From: Micromonospora sp. WMMD1155
GTDB lineage: Bacteria > Actinomycetota > Actinomycetes > Mycobacteriales > Micromonosporaceae
Assembly (NCBI RefSeq): GCF_029581275.1
Contig: NZ_CP120742.1
Span: 4,216,501 to 4,280,500, forward strand
Direction of reading: 5' to 3'
Length of the DNA stretch: 64,000 nt
The notes beneath the pieces were generated by a model. The model saw nothing but the letters and a program-made list of their open reading frames with translations, was not told the origin of the DNA and did no database searches. Below are positions 40,449 through 48,417 of the stretch, in pieces. Made by a program: the position numbers and the translations under genes. Positions within the stretch are counted from its first letter, which is position 1. Each line of letters opens with the position of its first letter.

Positions 40449-41058
40449 GGCTGCCTCCCTGGCGCCGTCGGCCTTCCGAGTTCGTGTAGCCGGCCTCCTC
40501 GGCCAGCTCTTGCAGGCGTTTGCGAGCAGCGAGCTTGTAGGAGCGGACGCTGTTCTCGGCCAGTCCGAGGATGCGTGCGATGTCCTGGTTGGAGAATCCC
40601 TCGCGAGACATCTGGAACACCTCGGCCTGCCGCGACGGAAGGCGGTGCAACCAGGTGCGCAGCGTCTCCTGGGCTTCCCACGCGTCGGCGATGTCCGTGT
40701 GGGGTGCCGGCGGCAGGTCCTCCGGCGCGAACGCGGCTTCACGCTGGCGGCGTTGCAGCTCTTTACGGATCTTGTTGCGGGCCGTGATGATCACCCAACC
40801 GATCGGCTCGGCGTAGGCGCGGATCTTGGGCCACTGGACGCGCCCGTGCAGGTATGCCTCGTTGAGCGCGTCCTGGACCACCTCGCGGTTCCAGCACGCC
40901 GCTCGGAGAATCCCCTCCACGGTGTGGTAGCTGCCCTCGGCGAAGGTGGCGAACTCCCTGTCGTGCTCGGCCTTGAGGCGCGCGGCCTCCGCTCTGCGCG
41001 CCACTTCGCTGTCGACCGGCTCCGGGGTCAGGGCGGCGGTGCCCTCCACCCCGGTCAC
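40435..41058 (-). CDS. ECF-like RNA polymerase sigma-70 family factor
   Basis: A 207-aa sigma factor. Region 2 (about 35-110) includes VVQDALNEAYLHGRVQW and AEPIGWVIITARNKIRKEL, the -10 recognition helix; region 4 (about 140-190) has LPSRQAEVFQMSREGFSNQDIARILGLAENSVRSYK in pieces, the -35 recognition HTH. A charged N-terminal extension of about 30 residues precedes region 2. The start is GTG 41058, in the stop of the membrane-protein gene, and its stop lies inside the EAL gene. No anti-sigma factor of known type is present. Confidence 0.9.
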   Translation of the reverse strand: MTGVEGTAALTPEPVDSEVARRAEAARLKAEHDREFATFAEGSYHTVEGILRAACWNREVVQDALNEAYLHGRVQWPKIRAYAEPIGWVIITARNKIRKELQRRQREAAFAPEDLPPAPHTDIADAWEAQETLRTWLHRLPSRQAEVFQMSREGFSNQDIARILGLAENSVRSYKLAARKRLQELAEEAGYTNSEGRRRQGGSRGPR

Positions 41059-41348
41059 GCGGCCTCCCTGGTCGCGTCGCGTCGCGCCGAGTCGAGGCTG
41101 CCCAGCTCCACCTCGCGGTGCCCGTCCCGGTCGCGCTCCACGATCCGCACCACGTCGTGGTCGGCCTCCGCCAGCCTGGTCAGCCAGGTGGCCCGGGCGG
41201 CGGTTCGTGCCGACGCCTCACGTTCCTCGTGTAGGCGTGTTCGGTGCGAGACGTACGCGCGTGCCAACCCTGCCGTCGTCCCGGCGATGGCCAGCACCAA
41301 GGCCAACGCTCCGTGATCGGAGATGGCCGTCGCCAACGTTTCGTTCAT
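41055..41348 (-). CDS. Small membrane protein, first gene of the sigma-EAL operon
   Basis: A 97-aa protein with one membrane helix (GALALVLAIAGTTAGLARAYV, about residues 13-33) and a long charged cytoplasmic coil (LHEEREASARTAARATW, then DHDVVRIVERDRDGHREVE). It overlaps the sigma factor start (GTGA). Position and topology would suit a membrane partner or anti-sigma of the sigma factor, but it has no zinc-finger or other known anti-sigma motif. Confidence 0.7.
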   Translation of the reverse strand: MNETLATAISDHGALALVLAIAGTTAGLARAYVSHRTRLHEEREASARTAARATWLTRLAEADHDVVRIVERDRDGHREVELGSLDSARRDATREAA

Positions 41349-41368
41349 CGTTTCCCCTCGTCGTCCCC

Positions 41369-41378
41369 GGTTAGCTAA
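41369..41378 (-). promoter_or_regulatory. Promoter element upstream of the sigma-EAL operon
   Basis: GGTTAGCTAA lies 21 bases before the operon start, identical over ten bases to the antitoxin operator at 37473-37482; ATTACTATCC follows here instead of the mirror arm. On the coding strand it could serve as a -10 region. Confidence 0.35.
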
Positions 41379-41646
41379 TTACTATCCGTGGGGAGGGGCG
41401 AATGTAGATATCTGACCGTTCACATTATTAGGTCTTGATCAGCGATCAAGCGTTTTGCCTGGGAACACTCCCCAAAGTCATGCTACCGGCACGTCGAGCG
41501 AGGGGCGGGCGCTCCGGCCGTCGAGGTCCATGACACGCCCGTCCGACTACTCTCGGTGAAAATTCGACCACGTGTAGCGGATGGATCCAACCGACTGGGT
41601 CCGCGACTGAGAGCTACCAGCGGCGGTTCCATGGCCGGAGCGTACG
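41379..41646. other. Intergenic region between the sigma-EAL operon and the SUKH gene
   Basis: About 270 bases of somewhat lower GC (around 41400-41470), with a short inverted pair TTGATCAGCGATCAA near 41435-41449. No gene seen. Confidence 0.4.
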
Positions 41647-42348
41647 TCAAGGGTGGACCTTGGCTTCCGATTCGTCCAGCCAGCGCCGATACCACCGGGT
41701 GAAGTCGAGCGGCGTCCCGTCGTCATCGCGCAGCGGCGAGAAGCCGCCATCGTCGGCGGTGTCGTCGGCCCACATCTGCCCCCGTGCGGGGCCGCTGACG
41801 ACGAGAGCCTCCCGCAGCGCGCAACCGAGGTGGCACAGGTACAACAACCCGATCGAGTGCTCGGGCTTGAAGACGATGGCGTCGTGCTGTTCCCAGTACT
41901 CGTCCTCAGCCGCGTTGAACTCGTCCACCGAGTCGTAGTTCGCCTCGTCCGGTGGCTCAGGCAGATCATCGGCCGGGTTGAACGCTTCGACGTGGAGGAA
42001 GGACTGCCCGAGGGCGTCCAGGTCGGTGAGGGTGGCGCCGTCGCCCTCCCACTGCCACCGTCCGTTCGTGCGGCGCATCGGGAAGAGCCCGTAGGCAGGC
42101 CCCGCGCCTCCCCTCCCCGCCTTCAACAGGAAGGACCGGTAGTCGTCGGGTAGCTCCACCTGAAGTTGCGTCTCGGCCTCGGCCAGTTCCTCGGCCAGCA
42201 GTGGCGGCTCAAGCTGCCAACCGTGACTGGAGGAGCCGAAGACATCATCGGCACTGGGAGCGGCGGCCACTCGTGCGAGCCGTTTGCGGACGTCCGACCA
42301 GTCGGAGGGTGTCACGGACGGCACGATACAAGTCCGGGGTGACGTCAT
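41647..42348 (-). CDS. SMI1/KNR4 (SUKH-1) family protein
   Basis: A 233-aa SUKH-fold protein: ELAEAETQLQVELPDDYRSFLLKAGRGGAGPAYGLFP is the conserved SUKH core in pieces, with the aromatic YGLFPM turn, and the C terminus ends with DFTRWYRRWLDESEAKV. SUKH proteins often act as immunity proteins to polymorphic toxins, but no toxin gene is next to it. ATG 42348 is used; a GTG twelve codons later (before TPSDWSDVRKRL) is also possible. It is acidic, as expected. Confidence 0.88.
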   Translation of the reverse strand: MTSPRTCIVPSVTPSDWSDVRKRLARVAAAPSADDVFGSSSHGWQLEPPLLAEELAEAETQLQVELPDDYRSFLLKAGRGGAGPAYGLFPMRRTNGRWQWEGDGATLTDLDALGQSFLHVEAFNPADDLPEPPDEANYDSVDEFNAAEDEYWEQHDAIVFKPEHSIGLLYLCHLGCALREALVVSGPARGQMWADDTADDGGFSPLRDDDGTPLDFTRWYRRWLDESEAKVHP

Positions 42349-42390
42349 TCAGCCGAGTGGATCACGCAGTCGGGTCCGTCCCGTGCGCGG

Positions 42391-43023
42391 TCAGGCCCCC
42401 GTCGGGGGCAGCACGCGGTAGGTCACGTGCTGGACCGTGCTCGCCGACCGTGAGGTCAGTTGTTCGAGGTCCAGCGGCGGGACGCCGTCGAACAACCGCA
42501 CGCCGCCACCGAGGGTGAACGGCACGATGTGCAGTCGCAGCTCGTCGACCAGCCCCGCGGCGAGGTACTGGTTGATGGTCGTCGCACCTCCGTGAATCGA
42601 GATGTCGCCGTCGCCGGCCACCGCCTGCGCCTGCGCGAGCGCCGCCTCGATCCCGTCGGTGACGAAGTGGAATGTGGTGCCGCCCTCCATCGGCTGCGGC
42701 TCCCGCGCGTGGTGGGTGAGCACGAAGACCGGCACGTGGAACGGGGGGTTGTCACCCCACCAGCCGTTCCACTGCCGGTCCCACTCGCCCCGCACCGGGC
42801 CGAACATGTTGCGGCCCATGATGACCGCCGCGACGGCGTCGATCTGGTCGACCTCGGCCCGGTTCTCCTCGCCCGCGTCGAACATCCAGGCGTGCAGCCG
42901 CCCACCCCAGCCGTCGCCGCCATCGTCACCGAACGGACGGTCCTCGCTCTGGTTGAGCCCGGCCGAGTACCCGTCCACCGAGATCGTCTGGTTGACGATC
43001 ACCTTGCCGGTCCGTCTGGTCAC
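42391..43023 (-). CDS. Dihydrofolate-reductase-like (RibD C-terminal) family protein
   Basis: A 210-aa reductase of the RibD-C/DHFR-like family. VNQTISVDGYSAG is the N-terminal substrate strand, AVIMGRNMFGP the NADPH-binding segment, and DISIHGGATTINQYLAAGLVDELRLHIVPFTLGGGVRLF the hallmark C-terminal half in pieces. GTG 43023 is the start. Family members reduce pteridine-like or other small substrates with NADPH; the substrate here is unknown. Confidence 0.92.
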   Translation of the reverse strand: MTRRTGKVIVNQTISVDGYSAGLNQSEDRPFGDDGGDGWGGRLHAWMFDAGEENRAEVDQIDAVAAVIMGRNMFGPVRGEWDRQWNGWWGDNPPFHVPVFVLTHHAREPQPMEGGTTFHFVTDGIEAALAQAQAVAGDGDISIHGGATTINQYLAAGLVDELRLHIVPFTLGGGVRLFDGVPPLDLEQLTSRSASTVQHVTYRVLPPTGA

Positions 43024-43079
43024 TGCTCGCCCCCTCGTTTCTGCATTGACGAAAACCGCGTCATGTGGAGTTCACCGAC

Positions 43080-43403
43080 TCAGCCTGCGGAGGCGACGAC
43101 CAACGCGATGCCGACGCCGAGGTCGACGATCGCGCAGAACTGCGCCCACGAACGACTCACCACCAGGTCCACGCGATAGTGGTACACCTCCCAGAGGCCG
43201 TGCGCAGGCCGGCCACGCGGTCCACGGCCGGCGGAGCGCGTACGCCATGAGGTAGATGCCCGCCATTGTGGCCACCGTCGGGCCTCGGCGTGCTCGTCGA
43301 CCAGCGTGATCACGGCGACCACGCGGGCGACGACGGCAAGCGCCACCGCGACGGGCCATCGATCGACAAGGAGCGGCCAGCACCGCGAGGTCTGCCGGGT
43401 CAT
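43080..43403 (-). pseudogene. Frameshifted small membrane protein gene
   Basis: The start (MTRQTSRCWPLLVDRWPVAVALAVVARVVAVITLVDEHAEA) and the end (RSWAQFCAIVDLGVGIALVV) look like a real membrane protein and lie in one frame. The middle of that frame is Arg-rich nonsense, while the neighbouring frame there reads TVATMAGIYLMAYALRRPWTAW. Two compensating frameshifts would restore one protein of about 107 residues. Either decay or sequence error. Confidence 0.5.
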
Positions 43404-43493
43404 GCCCCGATCCTGGAGTCGGTGGCCGCGCGGGGCGGCGTGCGGAGAGCAGCGGTGTCCGAATAGTGGGGACGCCTGGCCGAGGCCCTGGGA

Positions 43494-44465
43494 TCAGGCC
43501 GTGCGCGCTGCCGTCCGGGTCGTCCGGTAGCGGGAGGGCGGCACGCCGTACCGATCGACGAATGCCTGCCGCAGCGACTCCGCCGAGCCGAATCCGCATC
43601 GTCGTGCCACGGCACCGAGTGGCAGGTCGGTCGATGTCAGCAGGTGTGCCGCCGCTTCGGTGCGTGCCCGACGCACGTAGCGCCCGGGGGTCTGCCCGAG
43701 GTGTTCGGCGAACAGGCGCGACAGGTGACGGTCGCTGACCCCGGTCAGTCGCGCCAGCGCCGTCGTGCCCAGGTCGTCGGCGAGGTGGCTGACGATGTGG
43801 TCGCTGACTCGGCGGACCAGGTCGTCGTCGCTGACCCGGCGAGCCAGGAAGATGCTCATCTGGGCCTGCCCGCCGGGCCGTTGCAGGTACGCCACCGTGC
43901 CCATCGCCACTCCCCGGGCCAACGCCGGCCCATGGTCCTCCTCGATGAAGGCGAGAGTCAGGTCCAGTGCGCTCGTCACGCCACCCGAGGTCGCGATGTT
44001 GCCGTCCCTGATGTAGATCGGCTCGGCGTCGACCCGCACCTCGGGGAACCGGGCCGCCAGTTGGTCGGCGTACATCCAGTGGGTGGTGGCCCGTCGGCCG
44101 TTGAGCAGGCCGGCCTCGGCGAGCACCGTCGACCCGGTGCAGACCGACGCGACCCGCTCCGCCAGCCCGGCCAGCCGTCGAACGTGGCCGACCAGGTGTG
44201 GGCTCGCCGCCGCGCATTCGTGGCCGCGGCCACCGCTGACCAACAGCGTGTGCACCGGCCCGGTGAACCGTTCCAGGGCCGCCTCACCCGCCAGTCGCAA
44301 GCCGGAGTCGCACCTGATTTCCCGCTGACCGGGGGTGGCCAGGACGGCCCGGTAGGGAGGCGTGGCGCCGATCCGGTTGGCGATGTCGAGACTGGACGTG
44401 ACGCAGGCGATGTCGAGCAGTTCTGCCCCGTCGTAGCCGACGACGAGGAACACCCGTTCCCGCAT
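43494..44465 (-). CDS. GlxA-type transcriptional regulator (DJ-1/PfpI + AraC)
   Basis: A 323-aa regulator. Residues 1-165 are a DJ-1/PfpI amidotransferase-like sensor (VFLVVGYDGAELLDIACV; LLVSGGRGHECAA; VASVCTGSTVLAEAGLLNGRRATTHW, where the nucleophile-elbow Cys is intact). Residues about 215-318 are two AraC-type HTHs (LARLTGVSDRHLSRLFAEHLGQTPGRYVR; GAVARRCGFGSAESLRQAFVDRYGVPPSRYR). Such proteins control amine or nitrogen metabolism, but the target here is unknown. Confidence 0.94.
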   Translation of the reverse strand: MRERVFLVVGYDGAELLDIACVTSSLDIANRIGATPPYRAVLATPGQREIRCDSGLRLAGEAALERFTGPVHTLLVSGGRGHECAAASPHLVGHVRRLAGLAERVASVCTGSTVLAEAGLLNGRRATTHWMYADQLAARFPEVRVDAEPIYIRDGNIATSGGVTSALDLTLAFIEEDHGPALARGVAMGTVAYLQRPGGQAQMSIFLARRVSDDDLVRRVSDHIVSHLADDLGTTALARLTGVSDRHLSRLFAEHLGQTPGRYVRRARTEAAAHLLTSTDLPLGAVARRCGFGSAESLRQAFVDRYGVPPSRYRTTRTAARTA

Positions 44466-44479
44466 CCGTACAGCCTAAG

Positions 44480-47323
44480 CTACCCCTGGGGGGTATTGGT
44501 AGCGTCGACGGTGCCGCACAGCTCGCCCCGCGTCCGCGCCGGTACGCCGATCGACGACATCGCCTCCACGTAGCGCCGATACGCCTGGGCGGCCTCGCCG
44601 TGCCGGCCCGCCGCCGTCAACGTCCGGACGAACTCGCCGTGCACACCCTCGTCGTAGGGCTCCAGCTCCAGAGCACGGCCGAGGTGGCGGACGGTCTCGT
44701 CGACGGCGTATGCCAGCGAGGCCAGCTTGCGGACGACGCGTAGGTAGACCCGCCGTGCCTCCTCGCGGGTCGCGCGGGACCAGTCGTCGTACGGCTCGTC
44801 CTCCAGGAAGTCGCCCCGGTAGCGCTGCTCGGCGAGGAGGAGCGTGGCGCGGGCGCTATCGGTCTCACCCTGCTCCGCCAGCCGGAAGCCGTGTGCGGCT
44901 TCGGCGAGGAACTCCTCGACATCCAGCTCGACGTGCCCGACGTCGAGCGCCAGACTGGGATGAGCGGCGATGACGAAGTGGTCCGTCGGCGTACGACGCT
45001 GGGGGTCGAGGACACCGCGGAGCGTGGACAGGGCCACGGACAGTCGGTGGCCGACCCGGTCCGGGTCCTGGTTGGGCCAGAGCATCTCGCCGAGCTGTTC
45101 CCGGGGCACCGCGCGACCGCGTCGGGCAGCGAGGATCCGGAGCAGGTCCCGGGCCTTGCGGGACTGCCAGGCGGTGGCCGGCACGTGCGCGCCGTCCACG
45201 AACACCTCGAAACGGCCGAGGGTGCGGACGGTGACCTGTGCGACGCCGCACGGACCCTGCCGGCTGAGCGTCGGTGGCGGTACGCCGGCGGCGGTCAGCC
45301 GTTCGGCGGCGAGTCGCGCGTTGACGCGTTCCTGGGGATCCGCGCCGGGCAGCCGGCTGAGCAGCACCGCGAGTCGGTCCGCGGCCACCGCGGACCTGAT
45401 GTCGTGCAGGGTGGCCTCCGCTTCCCGCCAGGCCTGCCGGGTGTCGTCGGGGTCGACGGCGGCAGCCCCGCGAAGCTCCAACGCCTCGGCGAGCGCCGCC
45501 CGGTCACGATGCAGCCGGGCGGCGGTGGACGCCGTCCGCGCCACCTCGGCGGCCCGTTCGTGGTCGCCGGTCTCCAGCGCCACCCAGCCGAGCGCGAGCC
45601 GGGCGGTCGCCGAGTCCGGGCCACGTTCCAGTTCGACGGCGCGTCGTGCCAGGGCGTACGCCGTGACGCCGTCCTCGGTGGCCAGCACCCGGGCCAGTCC
45701 GGCGAGGGCCGGCACCTGGATCTGGTGGTCGTTGACGGGTTCGCTCGCACGCAGCGCCTCCTCGTACGCCGCGCGAGCCAGGTTGGCCCGGCCCCGCAGC
45801 GCGTGCACGTCACCGATCCCCACCAGGGGGTACGCGACCTTCCGGGAACCCATGCGCTGAAGGAGCGGTACGGCCCGTTCGTAGCAGGCGGCGGCCTCCG
45901 CGAGTCGACCCAGGTGGAAGTAGGCCGAGCCCTCGTTGCAGAGCGCCAGCGCGAGCATCGCGGCGTGCCCGTTGGCCTGGGCCGACTCCACCGCCGGTCG
46001 CACCTCGGCCAGCGCTTCCAGGTACCGACCCTCGCCGACCAGCGCGGACGCGCGGTTGGCGCGGATGCGAGTCACCTGGACGGTGTCGCCGGCCGCCTCG
46101 GCGGCTCGCAGCGCCTTCTCGTGGTGCTCGTCGGCCGCCGATCGATCACCGCGCAGCTTGGCGTCGAGAGCGAGCGCGGTGTGCGCGGCGGCGAGTGCGG
46201 CGTCGCCGCCGACGGCTGTCGCCGCCGCGAGGGCGCGTGCGGCGTTGTTCCGGCACGCCTCGGCGTCCCCGGTCGTCCACTGCGCCGAGGCGGTCCAGGC
46301 GAGCAGTCGGGCGTTGTCGGTGGACGGGTGCGGGTCGAGCACGCCGCGCTGGAAGACCTCCAGCGCGGCCTGCGGTTCGCCACGCAGGTAGTGCACGAGG
46401 CCGTACTGCCAGGCCAGCCCGGCCGGCAGGACCTCCCGGTGATCGTCCAGTGCGGCGTACACGGCGATCGCGGCGTCGAAGTCGCCGCGCATCTGAAGCG
46501 CCTCGCCGTAGAGCAGCCGCAGCCCGTCGGACCGGGCGTGCTCGGGGAGGGCCTGGTAGGCGTCGACAACGGCCTCGGCGCCGCCCGACGCGATCAGCTC
46601 CGCGCCGTGGCCGGCGAGGATCGGCGCCGCCGCCTCGGCGGCACCTGATGTGCGGTACGACCGAAGGGCCGGGACGAGGTACCCGTGCTCGGCGTACCAG
46701 GTCGCGGCTCTCGTGTGCAGGCACTCCGCCGCCGCCGGGTCCAGCGGGAGATGGCGGCGGGCGACGGTGGCGACGACCGGCACCATCCGGTACGTGTGCC
46801 CGACCTCGGTCGCCGGGACGAGAATACCGGCGCGAGCCAGTTGGTCGAGCCGACGAACCCCGTGCCGGTGCCCGAGGACGTCGGCCAGATCGGGGTGGAC
46901 CAGGTCGAGGTGCGCCGCGTCCCGCAGCAGTGGGTGGACCTCGGGCGGCAGCTCCGCGAACACCTCTCGCATCAGATAGGACTCCAGAGGGGTTCCCGGC
47001 TCGGCCGGGTCGTTCCAGCTCCGGCCGAGGGCAGCAGCCGTTCGGGCGGCGAGGGTGACCAGCGCCGGCCAGCCACCGGTCGCGGTGTGGATCCGGGCCG
47101 CGAGCGTCGGGTCGGTCAGGTCGTGGTCGGCGGCGAGTACGGACGCCACCTGGTCGGGGGAGAGCCGGAGATCCGTCGTCAGAGCGGCCACGTCCGGGCC
47201 GTCGCTCCACCGCACCGAACGGCCGCCCAGCCGGCCCCGCACGGCGACGGTCTCGCCGTACCCGGCTGCGGCGACGACGACGGCGTACCGCCGGCTCCAT
47301 TCGCGATCCGTCGTGGCGTCCAT
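44480..47323 (-). CDS. Large regulator: degenerate MalT-like ATPase, TPRs and C-terminal BTAD domain
   Basis: A 947-aa protein. The N terminus resembles the STAND ATPase of MalT/LuxR (LAL) proteins (ATGGWPALVTLAARTAAALG; ESYLMREVFAELPPEV; YRMVPVVATVARRHL), but its P-loop is reduced to AAAGYGETV, lacking the Walker A Lys. Residues about 280-680 are TPR repeats. The C-terminal 250 residues form a BTAD regulator module: TVRTLGRFEVFVDGAHVPATAWQSRKARDLLRILA (DNA-binding) and the TPR-like DVEEFLAEAAHGFRLAEQG. ATG 47323 follows GGAAGG; the open frame continues upstream but is not coding. It is likely a pathway-specific activator. Confidence 0.88.
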   Translation of the reverse strand: MDATTDREWSRRYAVVVAAAGYGETVAVRGRLGGRSVRWSDGPDVAALTTDLRLSPDQVASVLAADHDLTDPTLAARIHTATGGWPALVTLAARTAAALGRSWNDPAEPGTPLESYLMREVFAELPPEVHPLLRDAAHLDLVHPDLADVLGHRHGVRRLDQLARAGILVPATEVGHTYRMVPVVATVARRHLPLDPAAAECLHTRAATWYAEHGYLVPALRSYRTSGAAEAAAPILAGHGAELIASGGAEAVVDAYQALPEHARSDGLRLLYGEALQMRGDFDAAIAVYAALDDHREVLPAGLAWQYGLVHYLRGEPQAALEVFQRGVLDPHPSTDNARLLAWTASAQWTTGDAEACRNNAARALAAATAVGGDAALAAAHTALALDAKLRGDRSAADEHHEKALRAAEAAGDTVQVTRIRANRASALVGEGRYLEALAEVRPAVESAQANGHAAMLALALCNEGSAYFHLGRLAEAAACYERAVPLLQRMGSRKVAYPLVGIGDVHALRGRANLARAAYEEALRASEPVNDHQIQVPALAGLARVLATEDGVTAYALARRAVELERGPDSATARLALGWVALETGDHERAAEVARTASTAARLHRDRAALAEALELRGAAAVDPDDTRQAWREAEATLHDIRSAVAADRLAVLLSRLPGADPQERVNARLAAERLTAAGVPPPTLSRQGPCGVAQVTVRTLGRFEVFVDGAHVPATAWQSRKARDLLRILAARRGRAVPREQLGEMLWPNQDPDRVGHRLSVALSTLRGVLDPQRRTPTDHFVIAAHPSLALDVGHVELDVEEFLAEAAHGFRLAEQGETDSARATLLLAEQRYRGDFLEDEPYDDWSRATREEARRVYLRVVRKLASLAYAVDETVRHLGRALELEPYDEGVHGEFVRTLTAAGRHGEAAQAYRRYVEAMSSIGVPARTRGELCGTVDATNTPQG

Positions 47324-47539
47324 CCGAGACCTTCCAGTCGACGCTGGTCCATGTCTCATTGGGCGCCGTCCGGGCGGCCACGCGTACTCCAGCGTCGCCG
47401 TTACGACACCGAAACCCGGCGTCTTTGACGCCACCTTGACGAGGCTCTGAACCTCGCCTCGAAGGATGTCCCGGCAAGGACCGTAGACGCGCGAACCGTC
47501 CGGGTCGGCGTCTCGCAATCGATCGGATGAGGAGTGGTC

Positions 47540-48337
47540 ATGGCACGGAAGCTGTCGGGACGGGTGCTGCTCGCACTGCTGGTCGTCCTGCCGACGCTGG
47601 CCGCGTGGGATGCCGCGCCGGCCGGCGCCGCCGGTGGGTCGTCGACCCCAGCGGTGTACGACGACGAGCCGGTGGACCGTGAGGTCGAGGTGGCGCGGCT
47701 GGGCTACCGCAACGGTGTGCGGTTGGTGTTCTCCCGCGACGAGGGGTCCGGCGACTGGGGCCTGCGGCAGGACGGGGAGATGGGCCGCAACGCGCCCCTG
47801 GCGTACGACGACACGCAGAGCATGTTGCAGACGTACCTGACCCTCACGCCGCGGTCCGTGGCGGTGCCGCGGGTGCTGCTGTCGGAGCCGCCGGCCGGTG
47901 CGCCGACCCCACCGGAGCTGGCGTACCGGAGCATCGTGGCGTCCCCGGTCGTCGCCGACGACCTCGCCGTGCCGACGTCGAGCGGTATGTCCACAGCGGC
48001 GACGATGACCTGCTGGGACCTGTACTGGAACTCGTACAACTGGGCCGAGCTGCCGGGATACCCGAATCCGTCGACGGTGTGGCACCCGGCCAGGACGTAC
48101 TACGCGTCCGACTTCGGCGGGATGAAGATGTACTCCTACAGCTACCTCGCCAACTGCGGCGGGTACGCCCGGCACCGGATCTACTACAAGTCGTTCGGTG
48201 AGTACTACAAGCACCACGACTACGAGGTGGCGTACGCCCACTGGCAGGCGGTCAAGAAGGGTTCGGTGCACCGTTACCGCAAGGTGCACTACGACGGGAC
48301 CTGGGGGGACACCCGCAACGGCAAGTACACCGGTTGA
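47540..48337 (+). CDS. Secreted protein of unknown function, Tyr-rich
   Basis: A 265-aa exported protein with a signal peptide ending near residue 31 (AAPAGAAGG). The mature part has no known domain. It carries one C-terminal Cys pair (TCWDLYWNSYNW and LANCGGYARHR, likely a disulfide) and a Tyr/His-rich end (YYKSFGEYYKHHDYEVAYAHW). ATG 47540 is set by GAGGAG. It lies between the two large BTAD regulators and could be a target of either. Confidence 0.8.
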   Translation: MARKLSGRVLLALLVVLPTLAAWDAAPAGAAGGSSTPAVYDDEPVDREVEVARLGYRNGVRLVFSRDEGSGDWGLRQDGEMGRNAPLAYDDTQSMLQTYLTLTPRSVAVPRVLLSEPPAGAPTPPELAYRSIVASPVVADDLAVPTSSGMSTAATMTCWDLYWNSYNWAELPGYPNPSTVWHPARTYYASDFGGMKMYSYSYLANCGGYARHRIYYKSFGEYYKHHDYEVAYAHWQAVKKGSVHRYRKVHYDGTWGDTRNGKYTG

Positions 48338-48417
48338 CGGAGCAGGTCAGCCGTCGATCGTGTCCAGTGCGCGACGAACAGATCGAGCGGCCCGGGCTCC
48401 GGAACTAGCCTGATCCG

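Noticed and set aside
47324..48289. N-terminal extension of the large minus-strand regulator by more than 300 codons
   Set aside because: The extension overlaps the secreted-protein gene on the other strand, has unnatural composition, and a good ribosome binding site precedes ATG 47323.
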